NCBI GenBank assembly: GCA_033239005.1
Contig: BSQZ01000038.1
Location: 3,737,501-3,801,500 of the forward strand
Direction: 5' to 3'
From: Lamellibrachia satsuma
Taxonomy: Eukaryota > Annelida > Polychaeta > Sabellida > Siboglinidae
DNA length: 64,000 bases
Position 1 is the first letter of the stretch. Each line of letters begins with the position of its first letter. The position numbers were made by a program, and so were the translations under genes. Of this stretch, positions 11,300 through 24,300 are shown piece by piece. The notes under the pieces are model-generated. The model was not told where the DNA came from. It saw nothing but the letters and a program-made list of their open reading frames with translations, and made no database searches.

Positions 11300-14200
11300 A
11301 TCTTACATGTTTGAACTACAATAAACTAATCCAACTGCTAACTGCGAATTCCCCGTAACGATGTAGTCCCAGGTTGCTTCTTAGTAACCAGAGTTCCTTT
11401 CTAAATATATTTTAATATATAAAATAACACCTCATCGCCTTCTCCACTTTCTATCTTTCCTAAACATTACATAATACGCCAGTTTCAATTCAGTATCTAC
11501 CGCTGTCACATATTTCCGTGGATGTCCGTTGATAGATGGCTCAGTTCTACATGTGGATCTTCTTCTCTAAAGCTATGTCTTTTTGGCATGGTGGCCGAGG
11601 GATGGAGGGATTGTGTGGAAGACACTTAGGGTGTTGTCAAGTATTTCCGGTAAGATGACCGTCTGACATCAAGGATTATACATATATCTCTTCTTCTATG
11701 CTTTCGTCATTGTATTTCCAAATGTTCTCAAAGTTACTTGTAGTGCGTCTAGCTGTACCCAATATGTATCTAATGTTGTGCATTTCATGCTAATAATTCA
11801 GCTGTGGTATGGAGTTCAATCTCCGTCTCGTCAATCGATACTGGACATTTTCCATTCTGAGCCAACACATATGTCTCCGCTTCGAGTACTCCTATGAAAC
11901 TTTAATATGTTTCCAGCGATATGAAGGTGCACCGTTAGTACATGTCGCTGTGACACTGAACAGTAGGTCCTATGTGTGTCTATTGATCCTTCCATGTGCG
12001 GGTCAGCAATACGTCACAGTTTCAACATACGAACACGAGTTGTTAGGTGTTTAATTATGATCACGTGCTGTTTGATGGTTAGGCGCTTGGCTTTAACAAC
12101 GCAGTTCTCAGTCGCACTCTCTGTCTACCACAGTCAGCGGTTGATCACAGGAGCGAAAATGTCGGATTTGATGCCAATCTCGGTACAGAACGCAATACCA
12201 TGATTGTATGGGCAGGTCGCACTAGCGTCATGAATACATTGATTAATTACTCCCGCGTTTTTTTGTATTATATAAATGCGCAATGTCGTTGCTATTGCAC
12301 TGGCATAGTGGAAGGTGACAAACGCATTCATCCTTTCCAAGGAGAGTCGAATCGTGACAGTGCCGTGCACTGTCGCATTGTTTCCGCCGTGGACAAAGCT
12401 ACATCAACAGCGCCCCTCCCCCACCCCGTCACCACATTTGAGTGTCTGTGTTTTGACATATATTTCTTTTCAAATCCTTTACCATAAACATGTTCCCACC
12501 CCACATTAGCGTGTTTTATTGTTTACTCTTGCGTATGTTATGTTTGAATTACGGTAAACTAATCCAACCGCTACTTTCGAATTCCTGTTACGATGTTGTT
12601 CCACGCTGCTTCATAGAAACTTCTCCAAATATATTTAATATCTAAAATCATACCACATCGCCTTCTCTATTTTCAATATTTTATAAATATTATATAATAC
12701 GCCAATCTCAATTCTTTATCTGCCACTGTCACATATGTCCTTGGACGTCCGCTCACACATGGCTCAGTTTCATAACTGGATCTTCCTTTGAATAGGTTTG
12801 TATCTTTTGGCATGTTGACCGAATTGTTTTTGCTTTTGCTGCGTCGTGGTCACAGATCCCCGATCACCGTATCCAATGCAGATTTCTACTCAGTAGAGTA
12901 ATAATGCACGAAGGAACAAGACTGCTAGTGTTTGGCAATATGTGTGCCATGACACTTCACTGTATTCAGAATAACACCATTTATATAATATGATTATTAC
13001 ACCGAGACAACAAATAAACCTCTACCTCTAGCCTCTATCACAAGTAATAGTGTCCTACTGGTTTTCATCACATTCGTGACTTACGTCGTATTCGCCACCA
13101 ATGCAAATATTTACAACTTAAACTGATGATCGATTAGGAACTGTTTTTATGGAACTCCATTTGTTCTGGTGTGCGCTGCCGAGCTTGGGTGGCCCGAGGA
13201 TTTTAGCGCAACGAAGCATTTGATATCAATATTTTAACATACGAACATCTGTTGTGTGTGGTTTAGCTATGACAACAAGTTGATACATTGTCATTATGCC
13301 TTTCCGCAGTCAGTAGTTGAACACAGGAGCGAAAATGTCGGCATACCGTTCAGTCTTGTTGTTGGGTTCAACAATGGTTCTCTCTCCCCGTCTTCTGCTA
13401 CAAGCTCTACTCCTGGTCTCGGTAGGTCTACGGACAAGCGCAACTAATGCTACAGGTAAGACGACTGCCAAGTTTTAAAACGTACACCAACAGAGAACGT
13501 TATGACATGTGTATCGGTGTATCCACACATGTGTATCGGTGTATCCACACATGGGCAGTGCAATGAATATGATATATCATTTGTTGGAAGAACACTACAA
13601 TCCAGCAGTTATGTGGGGAAAGTGATTCAGTACTCTATTCCCTATCAAATTCTATAGTCAAACCCTGAAACAAATATAATCATGAATAAATGGAGTTACA
13701 AGCTTATTTAGAATTGGGCTATTCAAGCAGAATGAGTGTAATGTGTATCACACTAGCGCACAGTGTACGTGCATGCGTGTGGGAGAGTAAGCATTTAGTT
13801 TATTTTGTGTGTTGTGAGACTGCGACAAGTGCCAATTATTTGAAGAGCAGATTTCGTTGATACGACCAGAACCACGGTTTTCACTGCTTCGAAGAACGTA
13901 TTTGCTTCTCTAGGTTGGGGAGCTAATTTGTTTAGGTAGAACATATAATTTCAGATGTACTTAGTAATGCCACACTGACCAGCGCTATAAACAAGGGAGT
14001 ACACATATGTCTCTTTTTTTGCGCCTGGGCTTACGTCATCGTATTTCCAAATGTTATCAAAGTCACTTGTATTGCTTCAAGCTGTACCCAGTCTGTATCT
14101 AATGTTGTGTATTTATGATAATTCAGCTGTGGTATTAAGTTCAATACCGGTGTCTTCAATCGTTACTGGACATTTTCCATTCAGAGTCATCACATGTTTC

Positions 14201-14755
14201 GCCGCTTCGAGTACTCTTATGAAATGTTAATATGTTTCCAGCGAGATGAAGGTTCCCTTTTAGTAGCGTTGTGCATATCGTTGTGACACTGAGTAGTAGG
14301 ACCTATGTGTGTCGTATCGATATATTGATCTTTCCATGTGCTGATCCGCAATACGTCACAGCTTCAACATACGAACACCAGGTGTTTAGCTATGATCACG
14401 CGTTTCCCAGCAGAGTCGAATCGTGACTTTGCCGCGCATTGTCACACATTTCCTTTACCATAAATAGTTGTTCCCCCACACTAGCGTTTTGAATATTTTA
14501 CTCATCCTTGTCTTATGGTTGAACTATGGTAAACAAATCCAAGTTTTAGTTTCGAATTCCCGTTACGATGTTGCTCCACGCGGCTTCATAGAAACCAGGG
14601 TTCCTCTCCAAATATATTTAATATATAAAATAACCGCCTTCTCCATTTTTATATTTCGTAGACATTAATTATACGTCAGTCCCAATTCCTCAGATTTTAC
14701 GTCAGTATCTACCAGTGTCACGTATCTCCGTGGACGTCCACTCGTAGATGGCTCA
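11300..14755 (-). repeat. Three endonuclease sub-repeats of unit B
   Basis: Antisense endonuclease fragments lie at about 11,303-11,553, 12,543-12,770 and 14,505-14,755. The first has lost the match at its second stop (TAGTAACCAG in place of TAGAAACCAG). Confidence 0.7.
13335..13455 (+). CDS. Exon 1 (signal peptide), unit B copy
   Basis: Same coding sequence as the unit A copy, with the same leader, the same donor GTAAGAC and the same phase 1 end. It shares an internal GTAGGT that could act as an earlier donor. Confidence 0.62.
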
Positions 14756-15634
14756 GTTCCATATGTGGATCTTCCTCTGAACAGGTATGTGTATTTTTGG
14801 CATGATTGCCGAGTTTATGTAGACGGCTGCATCGTGATCTCAGATAACTGGAATTGGTCCGCACCTGTTAACGTGGGGTGGCCTGTTTGTGAGGAAGACA
14901 CGTAGGGTGTTGTCAAGCCTGGTCGGAAAGCGGCGGACGTTACTCAGCGGCTCTTTGCCGCCGGTGCGTCGCATCCTCGAACGTCCGCGAACCGTAGGCC
15001 GAATATGGTCATTCCGAGAGGAACCATGTACGTTCTTTGATGTGTTGTGCAACCTGACTGTCACGTTCCTCTTCTGTGTCAACGCCGGTAACTATTTTAT
15101 ACTTCCACTATCTCAATCGCAGCCGTCGTCTCACAACGGATTAACCAATCATGTTGGTGCATACAAGAGCCCGTAGACTACAGAAAGGCTTGGCTGCCTA
15201 TACAAATTACAAGTTAATATGTGAACAGTTATGCAATATTTGTACAAAAACACCCCAGTGTCAACCTCACGAATCACATGATATCCTATAAACAATTATG
15301 TCATAGGAATCTCTATAATGCACACATTACGATGGTATACATAAAAATGCATCTGCTACCAGATTTATGACACAAAACTACTTTAAGCATGCCTTTTACT
15401 TTCTCTAGTATTCGAAGGTGCACAACACAAAACAATAACCTCGACTCTATCTGAAATTATTCGTTCTTCATCAAACTTACATTCTAAGACAATGATAAAC
15501 AATATCAATTGACAACTAGTTTTCCAACGATACCAAACATGATAGCATTTCGTTGATCTGTCAACCAGTTGGAAATAAATAAATTTCCGATCTCTAGATT
15601 AGCCATCGGTCGCTAGTTGGCGCCACCAGCACGG

Positions 15635-16465
15635 CTCTTACTCACCAACATTTCAATCGCTAGGTGACTAAAGTAAACAAGCTAATTATACACAATCTCA
15701 CACGATCTCCGATCTGTGACAGTAATACCCAGTTCGGCATACCGAATTCACGTTTTGGGTCATGCTTAGATGTTGATCGTACATAACCCAAAAATCACAA
15801 ACAGATGATGATAGTAGTTGTTGTTCTCCGACCGCAACAACTATGTTTGGCAACGACTCAATCCATGTTTGGATCATTCAATTTGAGCATGTTTTTCTTA
15901 AGCCAAGTAGGAAACATCCTTGATGGAGTTGTTCAAACAGGCAACTGCTGTTAACCGCTCGTCGGGGTCTTTTTCTTAAATGAGATATATAACTGCGTGT
16001 CATCGGCATAGAAATGCACATCTTGTTGATGATGCCTGATGACGTCCCCAAGTGGCCGTGTATATAGCGAGTACATTTTCAGGCCAAGAACTGATCCGTG
16101 TGGAACGCCATATTTAAGACATAGGCCGAATCAGTATCACCAGTGATGATTTGTTGGTTTCGCTCTCTCAAGTAAAATACCATCCATATTAAGGCATCGC
16201 GGGCAATGCCATGCGTGTGTTCCAGACGCTCGATAAAGATGGCATGGTAGATAATGTCTAATGCCGCCGAGATATCTAAAAGAACAAGTGCAGCAACTCG
16301 TCCGTTGTTAAGTGTATTTCGATGAGTGCCGTTTCAGTTGAATGTTGCTTCCTCTAAGCAAATAGTGATTGTTCGTGCAGATTGTTTTCTCGCAGATGTT
16401 CTTCAAGAGGCTGTCGTCGACTTTTTCGATTATTTTGGAGACGAATGGTAGATATAACTCGTTTT
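15635..16465 (-). mobile_element. Antisense CR1/L2-like RT fragment, unit C
   Basis: Almost base-for-base the same as in unit B, including the 9,010-type deletion (here near 15,875). Confidence 0.75.
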
Positions 16466-16606
16466 GATACCTTCCTCTGTCATGTCACACTAAACACACA
16501 GACTTTCGAAGTGATTGTCTGTTTAATCGTTCATAATTCTCACCCACATATTATCATGCAATATGATATAGAGTAGGGTGGGGCAAAACGCCCACGGTGG
16601 TCCAAG

Positions 16607-17400
16607 TTGGTTGTTGTCACATTGGATGTGAAATATGGTGATCAGTTTTCAGCGTTTGCGTCAAGGGCGACAAAGCACATCTACGTGGAAGAGACTGGTC
16701 TCATCACCAATGTTGAACTGCATCTTCACTTTTGCTTTTACAGGACGTGGGAGAAATTCGGTGAAGGTAGTTTTGGGGACACACAAACAAGTATTCCAGG
16801 AAGGAATGGGTACAACCTATGCACATTATCCACATTACCTTTGCAAAGAAGTACGTCATGAACTATCTGATAGTTGTGGACAACAAGCCATTCATGGATA
16901 TGAACATAATCAAGCAAGTTGCTCCGTATTGTCCAGCATCAAACGGTGCTGCAGAACGTTGTGTGTTCAAACGGAGAAGTAGGGTCTTCGCACTCCGCAA
17001 GAATTCATATTTCGAAAGGACATTGGTTTGCTAACTTCCTGTAGCGATATCGCTGCCCGCCACACCCCGTAAACGGAGCATATCCGGCAGAACTACATTA
17101 TAACGCCGATTGTGAAACAGGTTGAGTCTGCTGAAATCTCACACGAATAAGGACATGGAGGAGAAACAGCAGAAATATAAGTGGTAACATGATCGCAGTG
17201 GTGTCGCTGCGTGAAATAGTGAAGGGACATCCAGTACATTTGCGAAACCATCGAGGTGGTCAAGAAAATGGGTCTCGGGTAAGATCACAAGGCCGTGGGA
17301 ACCGCATACTTACTTTGTGCAAGTATGTGCTCATCGTCTCTATGTGCACGGAGACCACGTGAGGCCAACTGCTGAAAGTGATTGTTATCGGTCTGTATCT
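16607..17400 (+). mobile_element. Ty3/gypsy pol remnant, unit C
   Basis: Same deletions as unit B. One A fewer near 17,266 breaks the frame through the C-terminal block that stays open in B and D. Confidence 0.75.
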
Positions 17401-18194
17401 CAGAATACAATGATAGTGGATCAATCACTTGTGAATGATGAGAGTGTTTATCAAACAGTGTCGGTTCCTGAAAAGAACCAGACCCATCTGTCAGGGAACA
17501 GCAACGCAAGACTGTGGTTTCACCAACACCATTGTTTGTTCCTGTAGTGATACGTCGATGTGGAAGACGTACAAAGAAACGACATATTATGGATCTGTAA
17601 TGGCACTTATACATGTAATCATGCACTGTGATTGGACCTTGTATTGGCGGTTTACTTTAAAGCTAAAGAGGAAAAACTGTTACATATTGGCGTACTAACG
17701 TAAGGTACTGCCGCCTATTGACTAATATCAAGTTTTTTGCTAGTGGCTATTAAAAATTGTGCTTCCCGCCAGTTCTCCACTTGTTTGTTGCTGTCTTCTT
17801 CTCGGCCACCAAATATACTATACATATAAAACATTTTGTTGTATGGGCAGGTCGCACTACTGGCATTAATGCACCAGCCAGGTCTATATGCCGCGTTTTT
17901 TAATTAGTTAATGACGCCCTGGTGTTGCTAGTGCACTTGCTAATTGAAGAGCGATACATGCAGGCAGCGCTTCCCAGGAGAGTCGAATCGTGACGGCGAC
18001 GCACCTTTAGGATTATATCGATTATCTATGCCGTGGACATGGCTAGGTCAACAGCGCCCTCTACCCACGCCGTCACCGAGTTTGATCGTCTATATTTCTT
18101 TTCTGGATAGTTTCTTTTGTGTGCTTTTAAGGCAAATCCTTTATTATAAATACTTGTTACCCACGCTAGCGTTTTATATGCTTTACTCTTCCTT

Positions 18195-21100
18195 ATCTTA
18201 TATGTTTGAACTACAATAAACTAATCCAACTGCTAACTGCGAATTCCCGTAACGATGTAGTCCCAGGTTGCTTCTTAGTAACCAGAGTTCCTTTCTAAAT
18301 ATATTTTAATATATAAAATAACACCTCATCGCCTTCTCCACTTTCTATCTTTCCTAAACATTACATAATACGCCAGTTTCAATTCAGTATCTACCACTGT
18401 CACATATTTCCGTGGATGTCCGTTGATAGATGGCTCAGTTCTACATGTGGATCTTCTTCTCTAAAGCTATGTCTTTTTGGCATGGTGGCCGAGGGATGGA
18501 GGGATTGTGTGGAAGACACTTAGGGTGTTGTCAAGTATTTCCGGTAAGATGACCGTCTGACATCAAGGATTATACATATATCTCTTCTTCTATGCTTTCG
18601 TCATTGTATTTCCAAATGTTCTCAAAGTTACTTGTAGTGCGTCTAGCTGTACCCAATATGTATCTAATGTTGTGCATTTCATGCTAATAATTCAGCTGTG
18701 GTATGGAGTTCAATCTCCGTCTCGTCAATCGATACTGGACATTTTCCATTCTGAGCCAACACATATGTCTCCGCTTCGAGTACTCCTATGAAACTTTAAT
18801 ATGTTTCCAGCGATATGAAGGTGCACCGTTAGTACATGTCGCTGTGACACTGAACAGTAGGTCCTATGTGTGTCTATTGATCCTTCCATGTGCGGGTCAG
18901 CAATACGTCACAGTTTCAACATACGAACACGAGTTGTTAGGTGTTTAATTATGATCACGTGCTGTTTGATGGTTAGGCGCTTGGCTTTAACAACGCAGTT
19001 CTCAGTCGCACTCTCTGTCTACCACAGTCAGCGGTTGATCACAGGAGCGAAAATGTCGGATTTGATGCCAATCTCGGTACAGAACGCAATACCATGATTG
19101 TATGGGCAGGTCGCACTAGCGTCATGAATACATTGATTAATTACTCCCGCGTTTTTTTGTATTATATAAATGCGCAATGTCGTTGCTATTGCACTGGCAT
19201 AGTGGAAGGTGACAAACGCATTCATCCTTTCCAAGGAGAGTCGAATCGTGACAGTGCCGTGCACTGTCGCATTGTTTCCGCCGTGGACAAAGCTACATCA
19301 ACAGCGCCCTCCCCACCCCGTCACCACATTTGAGTGTCTGTGTTTTGACATATATTTCTTTTCAAATCCTTTACCATAAACATGTTCCCACCCCACATTA
19401 GCGTGTTTTATTGTTTACTCTTGCGTATGTTATGTTTGAATTACGGTAAACTAATCCAACCGCTACTTTCGAATTCCTGTTACGATGTTGTTCCACGCTG
19501 CTTCATAGAAACTTCTCCAAATATATTTAATATCTAAAATCATACCACATCGCCTTCTCTATTTTCAATATTTTATAAATATTATATAATACGCCAATCT
19601 CAATTCTTTATCTGCCACTGTCACATATGTCCTTGGACGTCCGCTCACACATGGCTCAGTTTCATAACTGGATCTTCCTTTGAATAGGTTTGTATCTTTT
19701 GGCATGTTGACCGAATTGTTTTTGCTTTTGCTGCGTCGTGGTCACAGATCCCCGATCACCGTATCCAATGCAGATTTCTACTCAGTAGAGTAATAATGCA
19801 CGAAGGAACAAGACTGCTAGTGTTTGGCAATATGTGTGCCATGACACTTCACTGTATTCAGAATAACACCATTTATATAATATGATTATTACACCGAGAC
19901 AACAAATAAACCTCTACCTCTAGCCTCTATCACAAGTAATAGTGTCCTACTGGTTTTCATCACATTCGTGACTTACGTCGTATTCGCCACCAATGCAAAT
20001 ATTTACAACTTAAACTGATGATCGATTAGGAACTGTTTTTATGGAACTCCATTTGTTCTGGTGTGCGCTGCCGAGCTTGGGTGGCCTGAGGATTTTAGCG
20101 CAACGAAGCATTTGATATCAATATTTTAACATACGAACATCTGTTGTGTGTGGTTTAGCTATGACAACAAGTTGATACATTGTCATTATGCCTTTCCGCA
20201 GTCAGTAGTTGAACACAGGAGCGAAAATGTCGGCATACCGTTCAGTCTTGTTGTTGGGTTCAACAATGGTTCTCTCTCCCCGTCTTCTGCTACAAGCTCT
20301 ACTCCTGGTCTCGGTAGGTCTACGGACAAGCGCAACTAATGCTACAGGTAAGACGACTGCCAAGTTTTAAAACGTACACCAACAGAGAACGTTATGACAT
20401 GTGTATCGGTGTATCCACACATGTGTATCGGTGTATCCACACATGGGCAGTGCAATGAATATGATATATCATTTGTTGGAAGAACACTACAATCCAGCAG
20501 TTATGTGGGGAAAGTGATTCAGTACTCTATTCCCTATCAAATTCTATAGTCAAACCCTGAAACAAATATAATCATGAATAAATGGAGTTACAAGCTTATT
20601 TAGAATTGGGCTATTCAAGCAGAATGAGTGTAATGTGTATCACACTAGCGCACAGTGTACGTGCATGCGTGTGGGAGAGTAAGCATTTAGTTTATTTTGT
20701 GTGTTGTGAGACTGCGACAAGTGCCAATTATTTGAAGAGCAGATTTCGTTGATACGACCAGAACCACGGTTTTCACTGCTTCGAAGAACGTATTTGCTTC
20801 TCTAGGTTGGGGAGCTAATTTGTTTAGGTAGAACATATAATTTCAGATGTACTTAGTAATGCCACACTGACCAGCGCTATAAACAAGGGAGTACACATAT
20901 GTCTCTTTTTTTTGCGCCTGGGCTTACGTCATCGTATTTCCAAATGTTATCAAAGTCACTTGTATTGCTTCAAGCTGTACCCAGTCTGTATCTAATGTTG
21001 TGTATTTATGATAATTCAGCTGTGGTATTAAGTTCAATACCGGTGTCTTCAATCGTTACTGGACATTTTCCATTCAGAGTCATCACATGTTTCGCCGCTT

Positions 21101-21650
21101 CGAGTACTCTTATGAAATGTTAATATGTTTCCAGCGAGATGAAGGTTCCCTTTTAGTAGCGTTGTGCATATCGTTGTGACACTGAGTAGTAGGACCTATG
21201 TGTGTCGTATCGATATATTGATCTTTCCATGTGCTGATCCGCAATACGTCACAGCTTCAACATACGAACACCAGGTGTTTAGCTATGATCACGCGTTTCC
21301 CAGCAGAGTCGAATCGTGACTTTGCCGCGCATTGTCACACATTTCCTTTACCATAAATAGTTGTTCCCCCACACTAGCGTTTTGAATATTTTACTCATCC
21401 TTGTCTTATGGTTGAACTATGGTAAACAAATCCAAGTTTTAGTTTCGAATTCCCGTTACGATGTTGCTCCACGCGGCTTCATAGAAACCAGGGTTCCTCT
21501 CCAAATATATTTAATATATAAAATAACCGCCTTCTCCATTTTTTATATTTCGTAGACATTAATTATACGTCAGTCCCAATTCCTCAGATTTTACGTCAGT
21601 ATCTACCAGTGTCACGTATCTCCGTGGACGTCCACTCGTAGATGGCTCAG
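18195..21650 (-). repeat. Three endonuclease sub-repeats of unit C
   Basis: Antisense endonuclease fragments at about 18,198-18,446, 19,436-19,665 and 21,398-21,650, nearly identical to those of unit B. Confidence 0.7.
20227..20347 (+). CDS. Exon 1 (signal peptide), unit C copy
   Basis: Identical in coding sequence to A and B. The upstream 150 bp that D lacks is present here. Confidence 0.62.
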
Positions 21651-22529
21651 TTCCATATGTGGATCTTCCTCTGAACAGGTATGTGTATTTTTGGCATGAT
21701 TGCCGAGTTTATGTAGACGGCTGCATCGTGATCTCAGATAACTGGAATTGGTCCGCACCTGTTAACGTGGGGTGGCCTGTTTGTGAGGAAGACACGTAGG
21801 GTGTTGTCAAGCCTGGTCGGAAAGCGGCGGACGTTACTCAGCGGCTCTTTGCCGCCGGTGCGTCGCATCCTCGAACGTCCGCGAACCGTAGGCCGAATAT
21901 GGTCATTCCGAGAGGAACCATGTACGTTCTTTGATGTGTTGTGCAACCTGACTGTCACGTTCCTCTTCTGTGTCAACGCCGGTAACTATTTTATACTTCC
22001 ACTATCTCAATCGCAGCCGTCGTCTCACAACGGATTAACCAATCATGTTGGTGCATACAAGAGCCCGTAGACTACAGAAAGGCTTGGCTGCCTATACAAA
22101 TTACAAGTTAATATGTGAACAGTTATGCAATATTTGTACAAAAACACCCCAGTGTCAACCTCACGAATCACATGATATCCTATAAACAATTATGTCATAG
22201 GAATCTCTATAATGCACACATTACGATGGTATACATAAAAATGCATCTGCTACCAGATTTATGACACAAAACTACTTTAAGCATGCCTTTTACTTTCTCT
22301 AGTATTCGAAGGTGCACAACACAAAACAATAACCTCGACTCTATCTGAAATTATTCGTTCTTCATCAAACTTACATTCTAAGACAATGATAAACAATATC
22401 AATTGACAACTAGTTTTCCAACGATACCAAACATGATAGCATTTCGTTGATCTGTCAACCAGTTGGAAATAAATAAATTTCCGATCTCTAGATTACCCAT
22501 CGGTCGCTATTCGGCGCCACCAGCACGGC

Positions 22530-23360
22530 TCTTACTCACCAACATTTCAATCGCTAGGTGACTAAAGTAAACAAGCTAATTATACACAATCTCACACGAT
22601 CTCCGATCTGTGACAGTAATACCCAGTTCGGCATACCGAATTCACGTTTTGGGTCATGCTTAGATGTTGATCGTACATAACCCAAAAATCACAAACAGAT
22701 GATGATAGTAGTTGTTGTTCTCCGACCGCAACAACTATGTTTGGCAACGACTCCAATCCATGTTTGGATCATTCAATTTGAGCATGTTTTTCTTAAGCCA
22801 AGTAGGAAACATCCTTGATGGAGTTGTTCAAACAGGCAACTGCTGTTAACCGCTCGTCGGGGTCTTTTTCTTAAATGAGATATATAACTGCGTGTCATCG
22901 GCATAGAAATGCACATCTTGTTGATGATGCCTGATGACGTCCCCAAGTGGCCGTGTATATAGCGAGTACATTTTCAGGCCAAGAACTGATCCGTGTGGAA
23001 CGCCATATTTAAGACATAGGCCGAATCAGTATCACCAGTGATGATTTGTTGGTTTCGCTCTCTCAAGTAAAATACCATCCATATTAAGGCATCGCGGGCA
23101 ATGCCATGCGTGTGTTCCAGACGCTCGATAAAGATGGCATGGTAGATAATGTCTAATGCCGCCGAGATATCTAAAAGAACAAGTGCAGCAACTCGTCCGT
23201 TGTTAAGTGTATTTCGATGAGTGCCGTTTCAGTTGAATGTTGCTTCCTCTAAGCAAATAGTGATTGTTCGTGCAGATTGTTTTCTCGCAGATGTTCTTCA
23301 AGAGGCTGTCGTCGACTTTTTCGATTATTTTGGAGACGAATGGTAGATATAACTCGTTTT
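22530..23360 (-). mobile_element. Antisense CR1/L2-like RT fragment, unit D
   Basis: Same fragment. At its edge (about 22,494-22,515) D reads ACCCATCGGTCGCTATTCGG as in unit A, where B and C have a different version. This is one of several signs of mosaic exchange between units. Confidence 0.75.
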
Positions 23361-23501
23361 GATACCTTCCTCTGTCATGTCACACTAAACACACAGACTT
23401 TCGAAGTGATTGTCTGTTTAATCGTTCATAATTCTCACCCACATATTATCATGCAATATGATATAGAGTAGGGTGGGGCAAAACGCCCACGGTGGTCCAA
23501 G

Positions 23502-24300
23502 TTGGTTGTTGTCACATTGGATGTGAAATATGGTGATCAGTTTTCAGCGTTTGCGTCAAGGGCGACAAAGCACATCTACGTGGAAGAGACTGGTCTCATC
23601 ACCAATGTTGAACTGCATCTTCACTTTTGCTTTTACAGGACGTGGGAGAAATTCGGTGAAGGTAGTTTTGGGGACACACAAACAAGTATTCCAGGAAGGA
23701 ATGGGTACAACCTATGCACATTATCCACATTACCTTTGCAAAGAAGTACGTCATGAACTATCTGATAGTTGTGGACAACAAGCCATTCATGGATATGAAC
23801 ATAATCAAGCAAGTTGCTCCGTATTGTCCAGCATCAAACGGTGCTGCAGAACGTTGTGTGTTCAAACGGAGAAGTAGGGTCTTCGCACTCCGCAAGAATT
23901 CATATTTCGAAAGGACATTGGTTTGCTAACTTCCTGTAGCGATATCGCTGCCCGCCACACCCCGTAAACGGAGCATATCCGGCAGAACTACATTATAACG
24001 CCGATTGTGAAACAGGTTGAGTCTGCTGAAATCTCACACGAATAAGGACATGGAGGAGAAACAGCAGAAATATAAGTGGTAACATGATCGCAGTGGTGTC
24101 GCTGCGTGAAATAGTGAAGGGACATCCAGTACATTTGCGAAACCATCGAGGTGGTCAAGAAAAATGGGTCTCGGGTAAGATCACAAGGCCGTGGGAACCG
24201 CATACTTACTTTGTGCAAGTATGTGCTCATCGTCTCTATGTGCACGGAGACCACGTGAGGCCAACTGCTGAAAGTGATTGTTATCGGTCTGTATCTCAGA
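23502..24300 (+). mobile_element. Ty3/gypsy pol remnant, unit D
   Basis: Same deletions as unit B, with the C-terminal integrase frame open from 24,084 as in A and B. Confidence 0.75.

Larger units (their letters stand above)
8066..14930 (+). repeat. Array unit B (6,865 bp)
   Basis: Same order as unit A but with the middle of the integrase deleted. B also lacks about 35 bp (present at 4,059-4,093 in A and in C) before GCACTACTGG at about 10,955. D shares that deletion. Apart from such indels B is nearly identical to C. Confidence 0.9.
14931..21824 (+). repeat. Array unit C (6,894 bp)
   Basis: Nearly identical to unit B, but it carries the 35-bp segment (about 17,818-17,852) found in A and missing from B and D. 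It also has single-base length changes, such as one A fewer in an A run near 17,266 that breaks the frame of the gypsy remnant. Confidence 0.9.
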